Positions 52,444-62,717 of a stretch of DNA of 64,000 nucleotides are shown piece after piece. Origin of the DNA: Bacillota bacterium (GTDB lineage: Bacteria; Bacillota; Clostridia; Lachnospirales; Lachnospiraceae); contig JAEZUM010000054.1 in NCBI GenBank assembly GCA_023421075.1, positions 1 through 64,000 on the forward strand, given 5' to 3'. The translations under genes were made by a program, and so were the position numbers. The notes under the pieces are model-generated. The model did not search any database and had not been told where the DNA came from. It was given only the letters and a program-made list of their open reading frames with translations. Position 1 is the stretch's first letter. Each line of letters begins with the position of its first letter.

Positions 52444-53682
52444 ATGGATGTACAATACGATGTTAAGAAAAACGTACCCGAGACGATAAAAGCTATTAAC
52501 AATACTTACGATATCAATCAGATCACCTATTATGAGAATCAGCTTGCCTGTATGCTGTCATCACCTCTTATGTTTCTTGGTACCTTTATCAGTCTTCTGC
52601 ATGTTCTATTTTATAAAACAGATAACAAAATCAACCTCTTCATAAACATGCTATTCTTTTTGATCATAGGCATCTCCTTTGAGCTGCTTCGCAGAGCAAA
52701 GCTTAGGGTTGCATTAGTATCCATGATCTTGACAGGCCTTTTTATCTTCTGGTTCCTATTTATATATATCCGTATATATCATATCGTTGGCCCTGCCGTA
52801 TGGACAATCGCAGTGATTCAGATTATCTTCTCCATGTCCCGTCTGCGCAAGGATATGGCGGTTTATATTACTACGGTAACAATTATCGCCTGCCTTTATA
52901 CAATATTTAATACAAAAGACTTTGTATATGAGATTTCTTTATACTATTTAGTCCCCCAGACCTTCCTTCTGGTATTGCTTTTCCTTATCTTAAGCATATC
53001 GCATAAGATCAATAAGGATCGCTATGAGAACCTCTATAAGCAGTATCTCCTGGTAAATGACCAAAAAAGTGATATTACTGCCCTTTACGAAGAATTAATC
53101 GCCTCTGAGGATGAGCTTCGGGAACAGAACCAGCAGTTAGTGAATTATAACCAGAGGTTTATCGCCGGAGAACAACGACTTCATTCCCTTGCTTATTATG
53201 ATACGCTAACCGGATTACCAAACCGCACGATGTTTATTGAGAATCTGAATCAGATGATCGAACTTTGTACTCGTAAAACAAAATCCTTCGTTCTTATTTT
53301 GTTTGATATTGATTCCTTTCAGGTTCTAAACAATACACAAGGTTATAAGGCCGGAGATCAATATCTGCTTTTTGCAACCGGTCACGTCAAGAAGCATCTT
53401 AAGGAAGAAGATATCCTTGCTAGAATTGATGGAGATGAATTTGCGATGCTCATACGAAGAGATATGGACAAACTCGCACTGATGTCAGAAATCGAACAGA
53501 TCAGAGAATGCTTCTCGGAACCTTTTCGATTTGGTGAAACAGAATTCCGACTCAATGCAAGCTATGGAATTTCTGTCTTCCCGGTGGATGGCATCGACTC
53601 CTCTGCCATGCTTAAGCATGCTGATCTCGCATTATATGAAGCAAAAAAGACACTAAATTTATCTATAAAAGCCTATGAATAA
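52444..53682 (+). CDS. Membrane GGDEF-domain protein
   Basis: The 412-residue protein has about six membrane helices (residues 40-200), a short coiled coil (about 205-245; EELIASEDELREQNQQL), and a GGDEF domain (about 250-405). The signature is DGDEF, which can retain activity when the rest is intact; DIDSFQVLNN supplies the first metal Asp. It may make c-di-GMP. No inhibitory RxxD site is obvious. It is independent of the EAL protein at 18-20 kb. Confidence 0.86.
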   Translation: MDVQYDVKKNVPETIKAINNTYDINQITYYENQLACMLSSPLMFLGTFISLLHVLFYKTDNKINLFINMLFFLIIGISFELLRRAKLRVALVSMILTGLFIFWFLFIYIRIYHIVGPAVWTIAVIQIIFSMSRLRKDMAVYITTVTIIACLYTIFNTKDFVYEISLYYLVPQTFLLVLLFLILSISHKINKDRYENLYKQYLLVNDQKSDITALYEELIASEDELREQNQQLVNYNQRFIAGEQRLHSLAYYDTLTGLPNRTMFIENLNQMIELCTRKTKSFVLILFDIDSFQVLNNTQGYKAGDQYLLFATGHVKKHLKEEDILARIDGDEFAMLIRRDMDKLALMSEIEQIRECFSEPFRFGETEFRLNASYGISVFPVDGIDSSAMLKHADLALYEAKKTLNLSIKAYE

Positions 53683-53712
53683 TATACGTATCATTAAGAG
53701 AAGGAGAAGCAA

Positions 53713-54597
53713 ATGGATATCAATTATGAATTGTATAAGGTATTTTATCATGTCGCGAAAAGTCTGAGCTTTTCGGAAGCAGCAGATACTTTATTTATTT
53801 CGCAGTCTGCAGTAAGCCAGTCGATAAAGACTCTGGAGAAGCGTCTGAATCAGACCCTCTTTATTCGAAGCACGAAGCGTGTGGCGCTAACGAAGGAAGG
53901 AGAGCTGTTACTCAAGCACATCGAACCAGCCATTAATCTGATCAGCAGAGGTGAAAACCAACTCTGCGCTGACCCGAAGAGTGGTGTTCAATTAAGAATC
54001 GGTGCCAGTGATACCATCTGCCGCTACTATCTGGTTCCCTACTTAAATAATTTTCATAAAAAGTACCCCAACATTCATATCAAGGTAACCAATGCTACCT
54101 CCTTACAGTGCGCAAAGCTTTTGGAACGCAATGATGTGGATGTAATCGTAACGAACTCACCGAATTCCGCTCTGAATAATATGATGCAGATCCTTCCGGT
54201 GAAGGAATTTCGTGATATTTTCATCGCCAATCCGGAAGCATTTCCTTTAACAGATCGTCCGATCAGTCTTCAGGAGCTCCAGCAGAACCCAATTCTGATG
54301 TTGGATAAGCGTTCAACTACGAGTATGTTCCTTCACAACCTGTTCCTGGAGAATTCACTGGATCTGGTACCTGCCATTGAGCTCAGCAGTAATGACCTGC
54401 TGATTGACCTAGCAAAGATCGGCTTAGGCATTGCCTTTATACCTGATTTCTGTGTTATGGAGCTTAGCCATCTGGCTGTTATTAACACCACAAAGGAGAT
54501 TCCCTCCCGTATGTTGGTTGCTGCTTATAATACGGATATCCCTCTTTCCGATGCTGCCAAGTACTTCATTGACAGCCTTACCGAGAGTATCAATTAG
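53713..54597 (+). CDS. LysR-family transcriptional regulator
   Basis: The 294-residue protein has the winged helix (FSEAADTLFISQSAVSQSIKTLEKRL) and a C-terminal substrate-binding fold (RIGASDTICRYYLVPYLNNF). It lies 30 bp after the GGDEF gene, so may be co-transcribed. Its target is not evident in the neighbourhood. Confidence 0.92.
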   Translation: MDINYELYKVFYHVAKSLSFSEAADTLFISQSAVSQSIKTLEKRLNQTLFIRSTKRVALTKEGELLLKHIEPAINLISRGENQLCADPKSGVQLRIGASDTICRYYLVPYLNNFHKKYPNIHIKVTNATSLQCAKLLERNDVDVIVTNSPNSALNNMMQILPVKEFRDIFIANPEAFPLTDRPISLQELQQNPILMLDKRSTTSMFLHNLFLENSLDLVPAIELSSNDLLIDLAKIGLGIAFIPDFCVMELSHLAVINTTKEIPSRMLVAAYNTDIPLSDAAKYFIDSLTESIN

Positions 54598-54644
54598 TAT
54601 TTGCCGGGAATCAAAATGTCTCATAGCGAATCAAGATAAGAGAA

Positions 54645-54700
54645 GAGCCACAGCTTCGAAGACTTTATATCTAAGGTCTTCGGACTATGGCTCATTTTTT
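54645..54700 (+). terminator. Terminator after the LysR gene
   Basis: GAGCCA pairs with TGGCTC and CGAAGAC with GTCTTCG, followed by ATTTTTT. Confidence 0.88.
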
Positions 54701-54762
54701 ATATTCATACATTCGATGGACTACATAAGATTCTATCTATTATGTTTCACACTTGTATTATT

Positions 54763-55239
54763 CTAGCTTAATTCTTTGATCCGACGCTGAATGATCGCGT
54801 TGTAATTCAGAACTTTTCTCTCATATTCCTCGTTCATATATCTGGAGGTTATCATAAAGTCTGCCGTAGCTTTGTTATTCGCTACCGGGATATCATATAC
54901 AGCAGCAATACGAAGCAATGCCTTTACATCAGGATCATGAGGCTGTGATTCCAGGGGATCCCAGAAGAAGATAACAAAATCGATATTGCCTTCCACAATT
55001 CTGGAACCAATCTGTTGGTCACCACCCAGAGGGCCGCTATTATAAGCCTTTACCGGAAGCTCCGTCTTATCTGCAATCATTCTGGCCGTGGTACCCGTCC
55101 CGCATAAAAAGTGATTCTTTAAAATGTCCTTATTTGTCTCTACCCATTCCACCAATTCTTTCTTTTTACTGTCATGTGCTATGAGCGCGATATGCTTTTG
55201 TCTCTCAATCGTAAAGCTGATATATTCATCCTGCAGCAT
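54763..55239 (-). CDS. mgsA: Methylglyoxal synthase
   Basis: The start at 55239 (MLQDEYISF) follows GAGAGG and gives 158 residues; a longer frame lacks a ribosome site. GTGTTARMI, SGPLGGDQQIG and FFWDPLE are the phosphate-binding and catalytic segments of MgsA. It converts dihydroxyacetone phosphate to methylglyoxal, a bypass of lower glycolysis when phosphate is limiting. It is a single gene. Confidence 0.95.
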   Translation of the reverse strand: MLQDEYISFTIERQKHIALIAHDSKKKELVEWVETNKDILKNHFLCGTGTTARMIADKTELPVKAYNSGPLGGDQQIGSRIVEGNIDFVIFFWDPLESQPHDPDVKALLRIAAVYDIPVANNKATADFMITSRYMNEEYERKVLNYNAIIQRRIKELS

Positions 55240-55410
55240 ATAGATAACCTCTCTTCCAATCCAATGAATTAAATAAACGATCCACATAAATAAATCACAT
55301 AATAATATCCGAGAAATAATTATGGAATATTTATGCGAGATTTACTGTTATAGATATAATACCGAAAAATTCTCCCATGTGCAAGTATAAAAAGGGATCT
55401 CACCGAATTA

Positions 55411-57003
55411 CTATATCATACCTGACTTCTTAAAGTCTGCAGGAAGAACACCATAATATTCCTTAAACTTTTTTGAGAAATAAGAATTGGTTGGAAAGCC
55501 GGTCTTGGAAGCAATAACACAGATCGGTTCTTTGGTCGTCAAAAGTAGCTCCCTCGCCTTATCCATCCGTTTATTATTAATATAAGTTACAAGAGGTATT
55601 CCTCTTTCGCTTTTAAATAAACGCGCCATATAGTCGGGGTTCAGATATACCAATTGTGCCAAATCACTTCGGGTGATATTCTCATTAAGGTGTTCATCGA
55701 TGTATCTTACAATTTTATCGATGACATTATCAGGCTCTCCTATATATTTACCATACTCAATGGATCTGCAAATCAAATGGTTCACATAAGAATTCATATC
55801 TGTGATGCTGTCTAATGCCTTCTCGTACAATTGCCTCGTATTGGCATCATCAAACAGTTGATGTGCCTCAATCTGTTTTTCTCTAAGCAGTGAAAATATC
55901 GATTGCATAATATCAAATAGAAAACATTGTAGAATCTCCTTATTGAGCTCGTAGTATCTGGAATGGTAATTCAGATATTCCTCAATAAAAGTGGTTGCTT
56001 TCTCTTCCTCCTCTAAGGACAATAATAATTCCAGCTGCTTCATATCCGGTTTCTGATAGCTTATCTTTCTTTTTTTAAAATCATCTGTAAAGAATACATC
56101 CTCTCGGAACCCCAAGTTATGGAAGTACATCTCCTTGATTCGCTCCATTTGATCATAAATACCTTCTAAAGATACTATTTCAGAGTAATAGAGGCTTCCA
56201 CTTACTCCGATACCGTTCCGGGATGTGTCTAAAACAGCTTTTCCAATCTCTCTTAAGTATTCTTTCTCCATCCTTCTATGTCGAAAGCGAAGAACGAGAT
56301 ACCATTTTAATACGGTCACCTGAAGAAATACCTCGATATCAGTTTTTTTATCCGTAAAGAACTTTTCCAGTAATTTTCTTATTTTATTGCTGTATAGATT
56401 TTGATCCAGAGCTGCTTCCGTCATTCTTTCACTATGGAAATCAACAGCCAATACCAGGAATTCTTCTTCCGGTTTATAATCCAGCATCTCCTTGTCTACC
56501 AGTTCATAGATTTCCTCTGCTGCAAAAGGTTTCCTTCTGGTAAGTAACTTTTCCCAGAAGTTTTCTTTCCGGCTATCCTGATTACTAAACCAATATTTGC
56601 CTATTTTCTGATATTTGGTATGATCCTTCTGCTGCTCCACCGCCTTACAGGCACGTAGAAGTACTTCAGCCAGTTTCTCATAGGCGACTGGCTTCAAGAT
56701 ATAATCAAAGCTTTTTAGTTGAATTGCACGTTGTGCATAACTAAAATCTGCGAAACTGGTAAAGAAAATCACATGGATCGCAAATTCATGCTCGCGGATC
56801 CATTCCACCAGATCTAACCCGCTCTCATTTGGAATCTCGATATCGCACAGTAGAATATCTATCTGATACTTTAATAAAATATCCCTCGCTTGATAGGTTC
56901 CAACCGCAGTATAAATGTTATCAATGGGAAGACTGCTCCATTCAATGCCGTTCACAACTCCTTCGAGCACATATTTATCATCATCAACAATCAACAGATT
57001 CAT
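55411..57003 (-). CDS. Response regulator with AraC output domain (YesN type)
   Basis: The 530-residue protein has a receiver domain (VDDDKYVLEG, phospho-Asp in LLCDIEIP about residue 55, Lys in LKPVAYEKL) and a long linker. The AraC/XylS DNA-binding domain is at the C-terminus (ENITRSDLAQLVYLNPDYMARLF, then IASKTGFPTNSYFSKKF). The start overlaps the sensor kinase gene by 20 bp. With the YesM-type kinase it should control the adjacent sugar importer (58880-62457). Confidence 0.94.
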   Translation of the reverse strand: MNLLIVDDDKYVLEGVVNGIEWSSLPIDNIYTAVGTYQARDILLKYQIDILLCDIEIPNESGLDLVEWIREHEFAIHVIFFTSFADFSYAQRAIQLKSFDYILKPVAYEKLAEVLLRACKAVEQQKDHTKYQKIGKYWFSNQDSRKENFWEKLLTRRKPFAAEEIYELVDKEMLDYKPEEEFLVLAVDFHSERMTEAALDQNLYSNKIRKLLEKFFTDKKTDIEVFLQVTVLKWYLVLRFRHRRMEKEYLREIGKAVLDTSRNGIGVSGSLYYSEIVSLEGIYDQMERIKEMYFHNLGFREDVFFTDDFKKRKISYQKPDMKQLELLLSLEEEEKATTFIEEYLNYHSRYYELNKEILQCFLFDIMQSIFSLLREKQIEAHQLFDDANTRQLYEKALDSITDMNSYVNHLICRSIEYGKYIGEPDNVIDKIVRYIDEHLNENITRSDLAQLVYLNPDYMARLFKSERGIPLVTYINNKRMDKARELLLTTKEPICVIASKTGFPTNSYFSKKFKEYYGVLPADFKKSGMI

Positions 57004-58744
57004 TCCACCCCTCCTCCACTATATCTACCGGTACCAAGATTTCCACAATAGCACCGCCTTCGAGCCGATTGGCAAACTCCAGTATTGCTCGTTTTTTATA
57101 TACATATTCCAGACGCTGCATCATGTTGCTGAGTCCAATCCTACCTCCATCCCTTCGGGAGGATAGCTTATTACCGGCTTTCAGTGCAGTCAACACCTCC
57201 TCCGAGAAGCCATCCCCTGTATCCCATACGAGAATTTTTATGTACTCCTCATCTCTCATAAAGATCCGTAATACGGATATCTCAATATGGATGACACTAT
57301 TCTTCATGATGGTATGTTTAATAGAATTCTCTACAAGTGTATGCACAATCAATGGTAATATCCGATAATCCAGGACTTCCTCTGCTACCTCAATTTTATA
57401 AGTAAAATTTCCCGAATATCGTAATTCCTGTATATTGAGATAACCTTTGAGATGCTCCATTTCTTCCTTCACGGATATAAAGTCCATACCGCTACGAAAC
57501 AAAGTCCTCATATAATTGGATACCTCCATTGACAACTGCTGAATCTCCTCAAAGCGTCCGGACTGTGCCATGTTATAGATAATATTCAAGCAGTTCAGAT
57601 AAAAATGAGGTTTAATCTGTACCTGGAAATAATCCACCTCCAACCGCTTTTTCGAAAGCTCCTGCTCGTAGATTGCTATCTTTAGCTCCTTTATCTGCTG
57701 CCTGGCCTTTTGAAACAGTCCCTCTGCCTGCTTCAGCTCAGCGAAACGAAGATCATCATGATAACCCTGTAATGCATTCGTATCCTGAAGATTATCAACA
57801 AACACATGGATTGGGTGTATCAACTTATCTCGGATATAGATTAAAGTGATGATACCAACCCCAAGAACTATGAATAACAATACGATGAAGGCACTTAATA
57901 CCCTTAGTGTATCGGTGTAATTTCCCATGGTATCAATAATACTAAGTATGGAAAAAGAACCTTTATTAAAGCTATAAAGATAGATATCATAGCCCCCGAC
58001 CTTTTCCCCTGACTTAGCCAGGTAGGTTTTGATTTCCTTATCACCAAATTCCTTGACATACAATTGCTCCTGGTTCAGTAATTTGTTATCTGCTACCAGA
58101 AACATAAACGAATTGTTGTCCGAATAGTTATTCACACCAAACATATCTTCAATCGCATCAAGCAGAACAAAGCACCCAATAGTTTTACCTGAATTGGAAT
58201 AGATTTTAACCAGTACTTCTATTCCGGAAGCCGTTTTTATCAGGTTCCACTTCCGGTTGGCGGCTTGAAAATCTTTCTCTCTTCCGGTGACCATACATTT
58301 TTCGATGGCCTTCTGGATCTCCAGATAGCTCTTAAAATCTATATTATCCGGTGAATCCGCATATAGCTTCCCGGCTCCAGAATCATAGGCAAAGAAATTG
58401 TAATCACTGCCGAAATAATGCCGATATTCAATAAAATCATTCTTCAGATTAGTGATTGCGTTGTACTTGCTATAAATATTTTCTTCAAGAATTGCATCCT
58501 CAAGATCTCCATTGGAGTTAAGGTTGGACATTAAACAATAGTTAATATTGCTCAGGTTATCCATCAAGTTTTTCACCTGAAGGTCCATATTGCCGCGCAG
58601 TACCTGCAGGGATTGACGTTGTATGCTGCGTCCCAAAGATATGCTGGTTATCGCACCAATCATTAAAACCGGTACCATGATTAATATCATGTTCCGGTAT
58701 ACGCGCGATAATGAAATTGTCTTATTAACCCTATTTTTATCCAA
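56984..58744 (-). CDS. YesM-type sensor histidine kinase
   Basis: The 586-residue kinase has a membrane helix near residue 20, an extracellular sensor (about 40-275), a second helix (about 277-298), HAMP-like linker, His_kinase domain with the phospho-acceptor in QIKPHFYLNCLNI (about 370), and HATPase (IVHTLVENSIKH; DTGDGFSEE; GRIGLSNM). YesM-type kinases sense oligosaccharides or binding-protein complexes. The pair is coupled to the sugar importer upstream. Confidence 0.94.
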   Translation of the reverse strand: MDKNRVNKTISLSRVYRNMILIMVPVLMIGAITSISLGRSIQRQSLQVLRGNMDLQVKNLMDNLSNINYCLMSNLNSNGDLEDAILEENIYSKYNAITNLKNDFIEYRHYFGSDYNFFAYDSGAGKLYADSPDNIDFKSYLEIQKAIEKCMVTGREKDFQAANRKWNLIKTASGIEVLVKIYSNSGKTIGCFVLLDAIEDMFGVNNYSDNNSFMFLVADNKLLNQEQLYVKEFGDKEIKTYLAKSGEKVGGYDIYLYSFNKGSFSILSIIDTMGNYTDTLRVLSAFIVLLFIVLGVGIITLIYIRDKLIHPIHVFVDNLQDTNALQGYHDDLRFAELKQAEGLFQKARQQIKELKIAIYEQELSKKRLEVDYFQVQIKPHFYLNCLNIIYNMAQSGRFEEIQQLSMEVSNYMRTLFRSGMDFISVKEEMEHLKGYLNIQELRYSGNFTYKIEVAEEVLDYRILPLIVHTLVENSIKHTIMKNSVIHIEISVLRIFMRDEEYIKILVWDTGDGFSEEVLTALKAGNKLSSRRDGGRIGLSNMMQRLEYVYKKRAILEFANRLEGGAIVEILVPVDIVEEGWNESVDC

Positions 58745-58768
58745 AATGTTAATCCTTTCACGGCAAAG

Positions 58769-58807
58769 GGAGGCTGCTTCAAAATACGTAATTTTGAAGC
58801 AGTCTCC
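58769..58807. terminator. Hairpin between the importer operon and kinase gene
   Basis: GGAGGCTGCTTCAAAAT (58769-58785) pairs with 58791-58807 with one G-U, an 18-bp class stem. It follows the permease gene on the minus strand and precedes the kinase gene, so readthrough may be reduced here. Confidence 0.75.
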
Positions 58808-58879
58808 ATTATTGATATCTACTATTACATGTTAACGCAGCCGGAGTAATCCTAAACTCAAATCTTTCATTGAAAAATC

Positions 58880-59770
58880 TTAACCTTTAACCGCTCCGAG
58901 TGCAATACCGTTGGCAAAATATTTTTGTAAAAACGGATAAATCACCAGGATTGGAAGCAAAGCAACAAACGCGATTGCCATCCTGATGGATATCGCTGGA
59001 ATTGCAATTGCTGCTGCATTTGATGCTGCAGAGGCATTCGCCTGAATCGCCTGGATATCTTGAATCATTCGATTGAGCAAGGTCTGAATACTCAGATATT
59101 GTGTTTTTGTTATGTAATATAAACCATTGGTCCAATCATTCCAGTATGTCAATCCAGAGAATAGGCCAATCGTAACAACAATTGGTTTCCCGAGCGGTAC
59201 CACAATATTTTTAAATATACGAAGATATCCCGCTCCATCAATCTGAGCAGCCTCATATAATGCTTCCGGTATACTGGTAGCAAAGAAGCTTCGGATCAGC
59301 ATGACATTCATTGCACTGAGCATAAAATTCGGTACAATCAATGCGAATAACGTATTCTTGATATGAAAGGTACCTGTCCACATTAAATATGCGGGCACCA
59401 GACCACCATTAAACAGCATAGTAAAAAATACATAAAAACTGATAATTCTCCGAAAGGGTAACTTCTTAACAGAAAGGGCGAAGGCCATCATACAGGATAA
59501 TGAAATATTTAGTAAAGTACCGATTACCGTTACAATAACAGTGACTCCGTATGCCTGAAATATGGTTCTTCCATTATTCATGATATATTGATAAGCATTC
59601 AAACTAAATTTTTCCGGGAAAAAAGAATATCCGTTATTCAGCAGGGAGCTTTCCGAGGATACCGAGGACATAAATAATAAAACCAAAGGTAATATCATGA
59701 TTAAAGTAATAATGATTAAAGCTATGTTAATAATAGCCTGATATTTTATAAAGCTTTTTGACTTTACCAT
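58880..59770 (-). CDS. Carbohydrate ABC transporter permease (LplC/YtcP type)
   Basis: The 296-residue permease has six membrane helices and the EAA loop EALYEAAQIDGAGYLRIFKNIV (about residue 187), the contact point for the ATPase. It closely follows the LplB-type permease gene. No ATPase gene is in the window; such importers use a shared MsmX-type ATPase. Confidence 0.93.
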   Translation of the reverse strand: MVKSKSFIKYQAIINIALIIITLIMILPLVLLFMSSVSSESSLLNNGYSFFPEKFSLNAYQYIMNNGRTIFQAYGVTVIVTVIGTLLNISLSCMMAFALSVKKLPFRRIISFYVFFTMLFNGGLVPAYLMWTGTFHIKNTLFALIVPNFMLSAMNVMLIRSFFATSIPEALYEAAQIDGAGYLRIFKNIVVPLGKPIVVTIGLFSGLTYWNDWTNGLYYITKTQYLSIQTLLNRMIQDIQAIQANASAASNAAAIAIPAISIRMAIAFVALLPILVIYPFLQKYFANGIALGAVKG

Positions 59771-59781
59771 CTTGCTCCTCC

Positions 59782-60726
59782 TTAAAATAATGCATTATCT
59801 TTACTGGCTTTTCTTACGACCATGTTTGATCCCATTACCAATATAAATCCAACAAAGGATTGGAATACACCGGCTGCAGACGAGCGTCCCAATCCACCGG
59901 CTGATAGTAAGGATCGGTAAACATAGGTATCGATGGTATTCGTGGCATCGAATAATGCTCCAGAATTCTGAGGAACCTGATAGAACAATCCGAAATCCGA
60001 ATAAAAAATACGCCCTACACTTAAGAGTAATAAAGTGATAATAGCCGGCACCAGGCAAGGTATTGTAATTCTGGTAACACACTGCCATCTCGTTGCTCCG
60101 TCAAGCTGAGCTGCCTCATAAAAAGAACGGTCAATCCCTGCAATTCCTGCTATGTATATCAAACATCCGTAGCCCATACCCTTCCATAAATTCACGAAAG
60201 TAAGAATAAATGGCCAGTACTTCGGCTGCGAATACCAAGCAATCGGATCCAATCCCAACGGTTTTAGAATATTATTGTTTATCATCCCGTTTTCTACGCT
60301 GAGGAAGGCATACACTATATAACTTACTATCACGATAGAAATCAGAAACGGTAGCATGATAGCGCTTTGATAAAGTTTTTTTGCCTGTTTTGAAGCAATA
60401 TCACTAATTAAGATAGCGATTGTTATACCGACGATATTATTTAAGATAATGAACAATACATTATAGCCTAGGGTATTACGGATAATCATCCATGCATCAT
60501 TCTTGAACAAATAAACAAAGTTATCCAGAGCACACCAGGGACTTCCAAATATTCCTTGCTTAACATTATACTTTTTAAACGCGACGACAACTCCAGCCAT
60601 GGGGATATAATTATTAATAAAAAAATAAACCATACCTGGAAGGAGTAACAAATATAATACTCCATACTTTTTTATCTGATTGATGAATCCGATTACAGAA
60701 TTTCTCTTCTTTAACCCAGTATTCAA
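59782..60726 (-). CDS. Carbohydrate ABC transporter permease (LplB type)
   Basis: The 314-residue permease has six membrane helices and the EAA loop SFYEAAQLDGATRWQCVTRITIP (about residue 205). It pairs with the downstream permease to form the channel for a sugar or oligosaccharide. The binding-protein gene is upstream, separated by a hairpin (60802-60845). Confidence 0.93.
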   Translation of the reverse strand: MNTGLKKRNSVIGFINQIKKYGVLYLLLLPGMVYFFINNYIPMAGVVVAFKKYNVKQGIFGSPWCALDNFVYLFKNDAWMIIRNTLGYNVLFIILNNIVGITIAILISDIASKQAKKLYQSAIMLPFLISIVIVSYIVYAFLSVENGMINNNILKPLGLDPIAWYSQPKYWPFILTFVNLWKGMGYGCLIYIAGIAGIDRSFYEAAQLDGATRWQCVTRITIPCLVPAIITLLLLSVGRIFYSDFGLFYQVPQNSGALFDATNTIDTYVYRSLLSAGGLGRSSAAGVFQSFVGFILVMGSNMVVRKASKDNALF

Positions 60727-60801
60727 ATTGCTGCCTCCTTGTAAGAAATACGTTTGCTTCGTTCTTCATCGATGGAATTGCCTTATCATCGCATTTTTAA
60801 A

Positions 60802-60845
60802 GTGGCTGTCTCATTAGGATATCTTCTTTTTTATGAAACAGCCAC
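60802..60845. terminator. Intercistronic hairpin after the binding-protein gene
   Basis: GTGGCTGT and ACAGCCAC with inner TCAT/ATGA form the stem. Such hairpins after binding-protein genes commonly lower permease expression relative to the binding protein. Confidence 0.72.
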
Positions 60846-60900
60846 AATTTATGATCATACAAAATTCGCCAAGCGGGCAATCTATCGTTTCAACGAAGGT

Positions 60901-62457
60901 TTATTGAGCTTTGGAAGCTAACCAGGCATCAAGCTGTGTCTGCTTTTCATCAATAATCTTTTGGAGTCCTGCCTCATATAACTTCTGATTAAATTCCGTG
61001 ATTGCACTTTCCGGATCTACGGAACCGGTACAAATTGCTGATAAATACTGTTCACTTACAGAAGTTACGGCTGCTATTTCATTGATAACAGGAGCAGTAT
61101 TAAAGCTGAAGCCATATGCCTTTGATTTAACAGCATTATCTCTTATACTTTGATAGTCACCGAATACATTCGGATTATTTCCGTTCCAGACATGGGAGAT
61201 AAATTGGTTCGGAAGTGCCCATCCGAAATCCTGATGATAACCACAGCTTTCTGCAGTCACACCTTCCGGATAATTAATTGTTCCATCCTCCTGCAAAGTC
61301 CAATGAGTACCCTCAACACCCCAGTTCAACAGATCATTTACTTCCTTATTGCTGTATAACCAGTTCAGCAGATCCATCGCTCGTTCCGGCTTCTCTGAAT
61401 TATTTGCAATTGCATAGCCAAGTCCGGCAGTGAGACTAGTGGATAACATCGGTTCGGTTATTTGGATTATCGTAGTATCATAACCTGTCATAGCATCCTT
61501 TTCTGATTTTGAATTCGGTTTTACCCAGCAAGAGAAGGAAAACAGATTGCCGGCTCTCATCAGTACTTCACCTGAATCCGTAGAAGTAGGCATATCCTGG
61601 GAGGTATATCCTTTTTCAAACCAATCTCTCATATAATGAACTAAGTTCTTGAATTCCTCTGATTCATACCAATTTGTAACTGTAGTAGTTTGTCCCTGAT
61701 TCATCAATACACCAAAACTGTCGCCTAGAGTATCATAGGTATTCGGTATTTGAGCGATTGCCAGACCTTTCGCTCCGCCATATAAAGTCATTTCAGGATG
61801 AAGAGCGCTGACCTTTTCATAAAGTGATGTGATGTCATCAAGAGTCTTCAACTCCTCTGCTTTTACCCCAACCTCATTCAAGATATCGGTTCTCATAACC
61901 AGACCGCAAGGGTTGGCTCTCTCTCTCATAGTTGTAACACCCCAAACGAAGTCTCCGATGCTGGAGCACCATACATCATCCTCACCTACATTCTCCAAGA
62001 TTCCCTTGCCTCTGGTATACATAGTGTCTGCTAGATTGACAATATACTGACTCTCAATGTAGGTACCTGCATTTGTTCCAAAGATCGGGAAGACATCCAG
62101 AGGTTCGCCACCGGATAGCATTAATTGTATCTGTTGACTATAAGTACCTAAGGTTACCGGAAGTAAATCAATTGTCATATTCAATTGTTCCTTCGCCAGC
62201 TTATTTATTTCATCATTCACTAAGGACTGATCTGCAGAGTCCGAGGCTACAAAATACATCAGTGTAGCATGATATTCTGCCTCCTTCGAAGGATCTACCG
62301 CATCTGCTGTCTGTTGCGTATCTGCAGGAGCTGTCGTATTCACAGCCTCTTCCTTATCCGTATCAACCTTGGAATCTTCTGATTTTCCCCCGCAGGCTGT
62401 TAACATTGATACGATCATTGCCATTACTAGTAATAAGGCCAGACTTTTTTTCTTCAT
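60901..62457 (-). CDS. Extracellular solute-binding lipoprotein of a sugar ABC importer
   Basis: The 518-residue protein has a lipoprotein signal peptide with lipobox LTAC (Cys about residue 22), then an acidic T/A-rich linker, and a periplasmic-binding fold of the SBP_bac_1/LplA-like type. No single ligand-specific motif is visible. The surrounding YesMN pair and arabinose locus suggest a plant oligosaccharide. It starts after a strong promoter (62520-62548) and a GGAGGAAGG ribosome site. Confidence 0.92.
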   Translation of the reverse strand: MKKKSLALLLVMAMIVSMLTACGGKSEDSKVDTDKEEAVNTTAPADTQQTADAVDPSKEAEYHATLMYFVASDSADQSLVNDEINKLAKEQLNMTIDLLPVTLGTYSQQIQLMLSGGEPLDVFPIFGTNAGTYIESQYIVNLADTMYTRGKGILENVGEDDVWCSSIGDFVWGVTTMRERANPCGLVMRTDILNEVGVKAEELKTLDDITSLYEKVSALHPEMTLYGGAKGLAIAQIPNTYDTLGDSFGVLMNQGQTTTVTNWYESEEFKNLVHYMRDWFEKGYTSQDMPTSTDSGEVLMRAGNLFSFSCWVKPNSKSEKDAMTGYDTTIIQITEPMLSTSLTAGLGYAIANNSEKPERAMDLLNWLYSNKEVNDLLNWGVEGTHWTLQEDGTINYPEGVTAESCGYHQDFGWALPNQFISHVWNGNNPNVFGDYQSIRDNAVKSKAYGFSFNTAPVINEIAAVTSVSEQYLSAICTGSVDPESAITEFNQKLYEAGLQKIIDEKQTQLDAWLASKAQ

Positions 62458-62519
62458 TTAACCTTCCTCCTAATTTTTATATTGCTTTTTTTAAGACGTT
62501 GTTTCTGTTCTGCACCGTC

Positions 62520-62548
62520 ATTATATACAATCGGCATATACCATACAA
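62520..62548 (-). promoter_or_regulatory. Promoter of the binding-protein operon
   Basis: On the minus strand TTGTAT (62543-62548) and TATAAT (62520-62525) are 17 bp apart. No YesN site could be identified. Confidence 0.55.
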
Positions 62549-62674
62549 GGAAGAATCCATACTATTTATACAACAAAACAGATGTAGAGAGTGCCTAATT
62601 TCATCATTATGTTTTTATATGGTTTATCCATATCATATCTATTATCAATAATATATAATAAATGCAGTCATTAA

Positions 62675-62702
62675 CTGACAATGCTTTTAACAATCTTATA
62701 AT
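62675..62702 (+). promoter_or_regulatory. Promoter of the esterase gene
   Basis: CTGACA (62675-62680) and TATAAT (62697-62702) are 16 bp apart, ending 15 bp before the start codon. Confidence 0.5.
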
Positions 62703-62717
62703 GAAAGGACGAATATT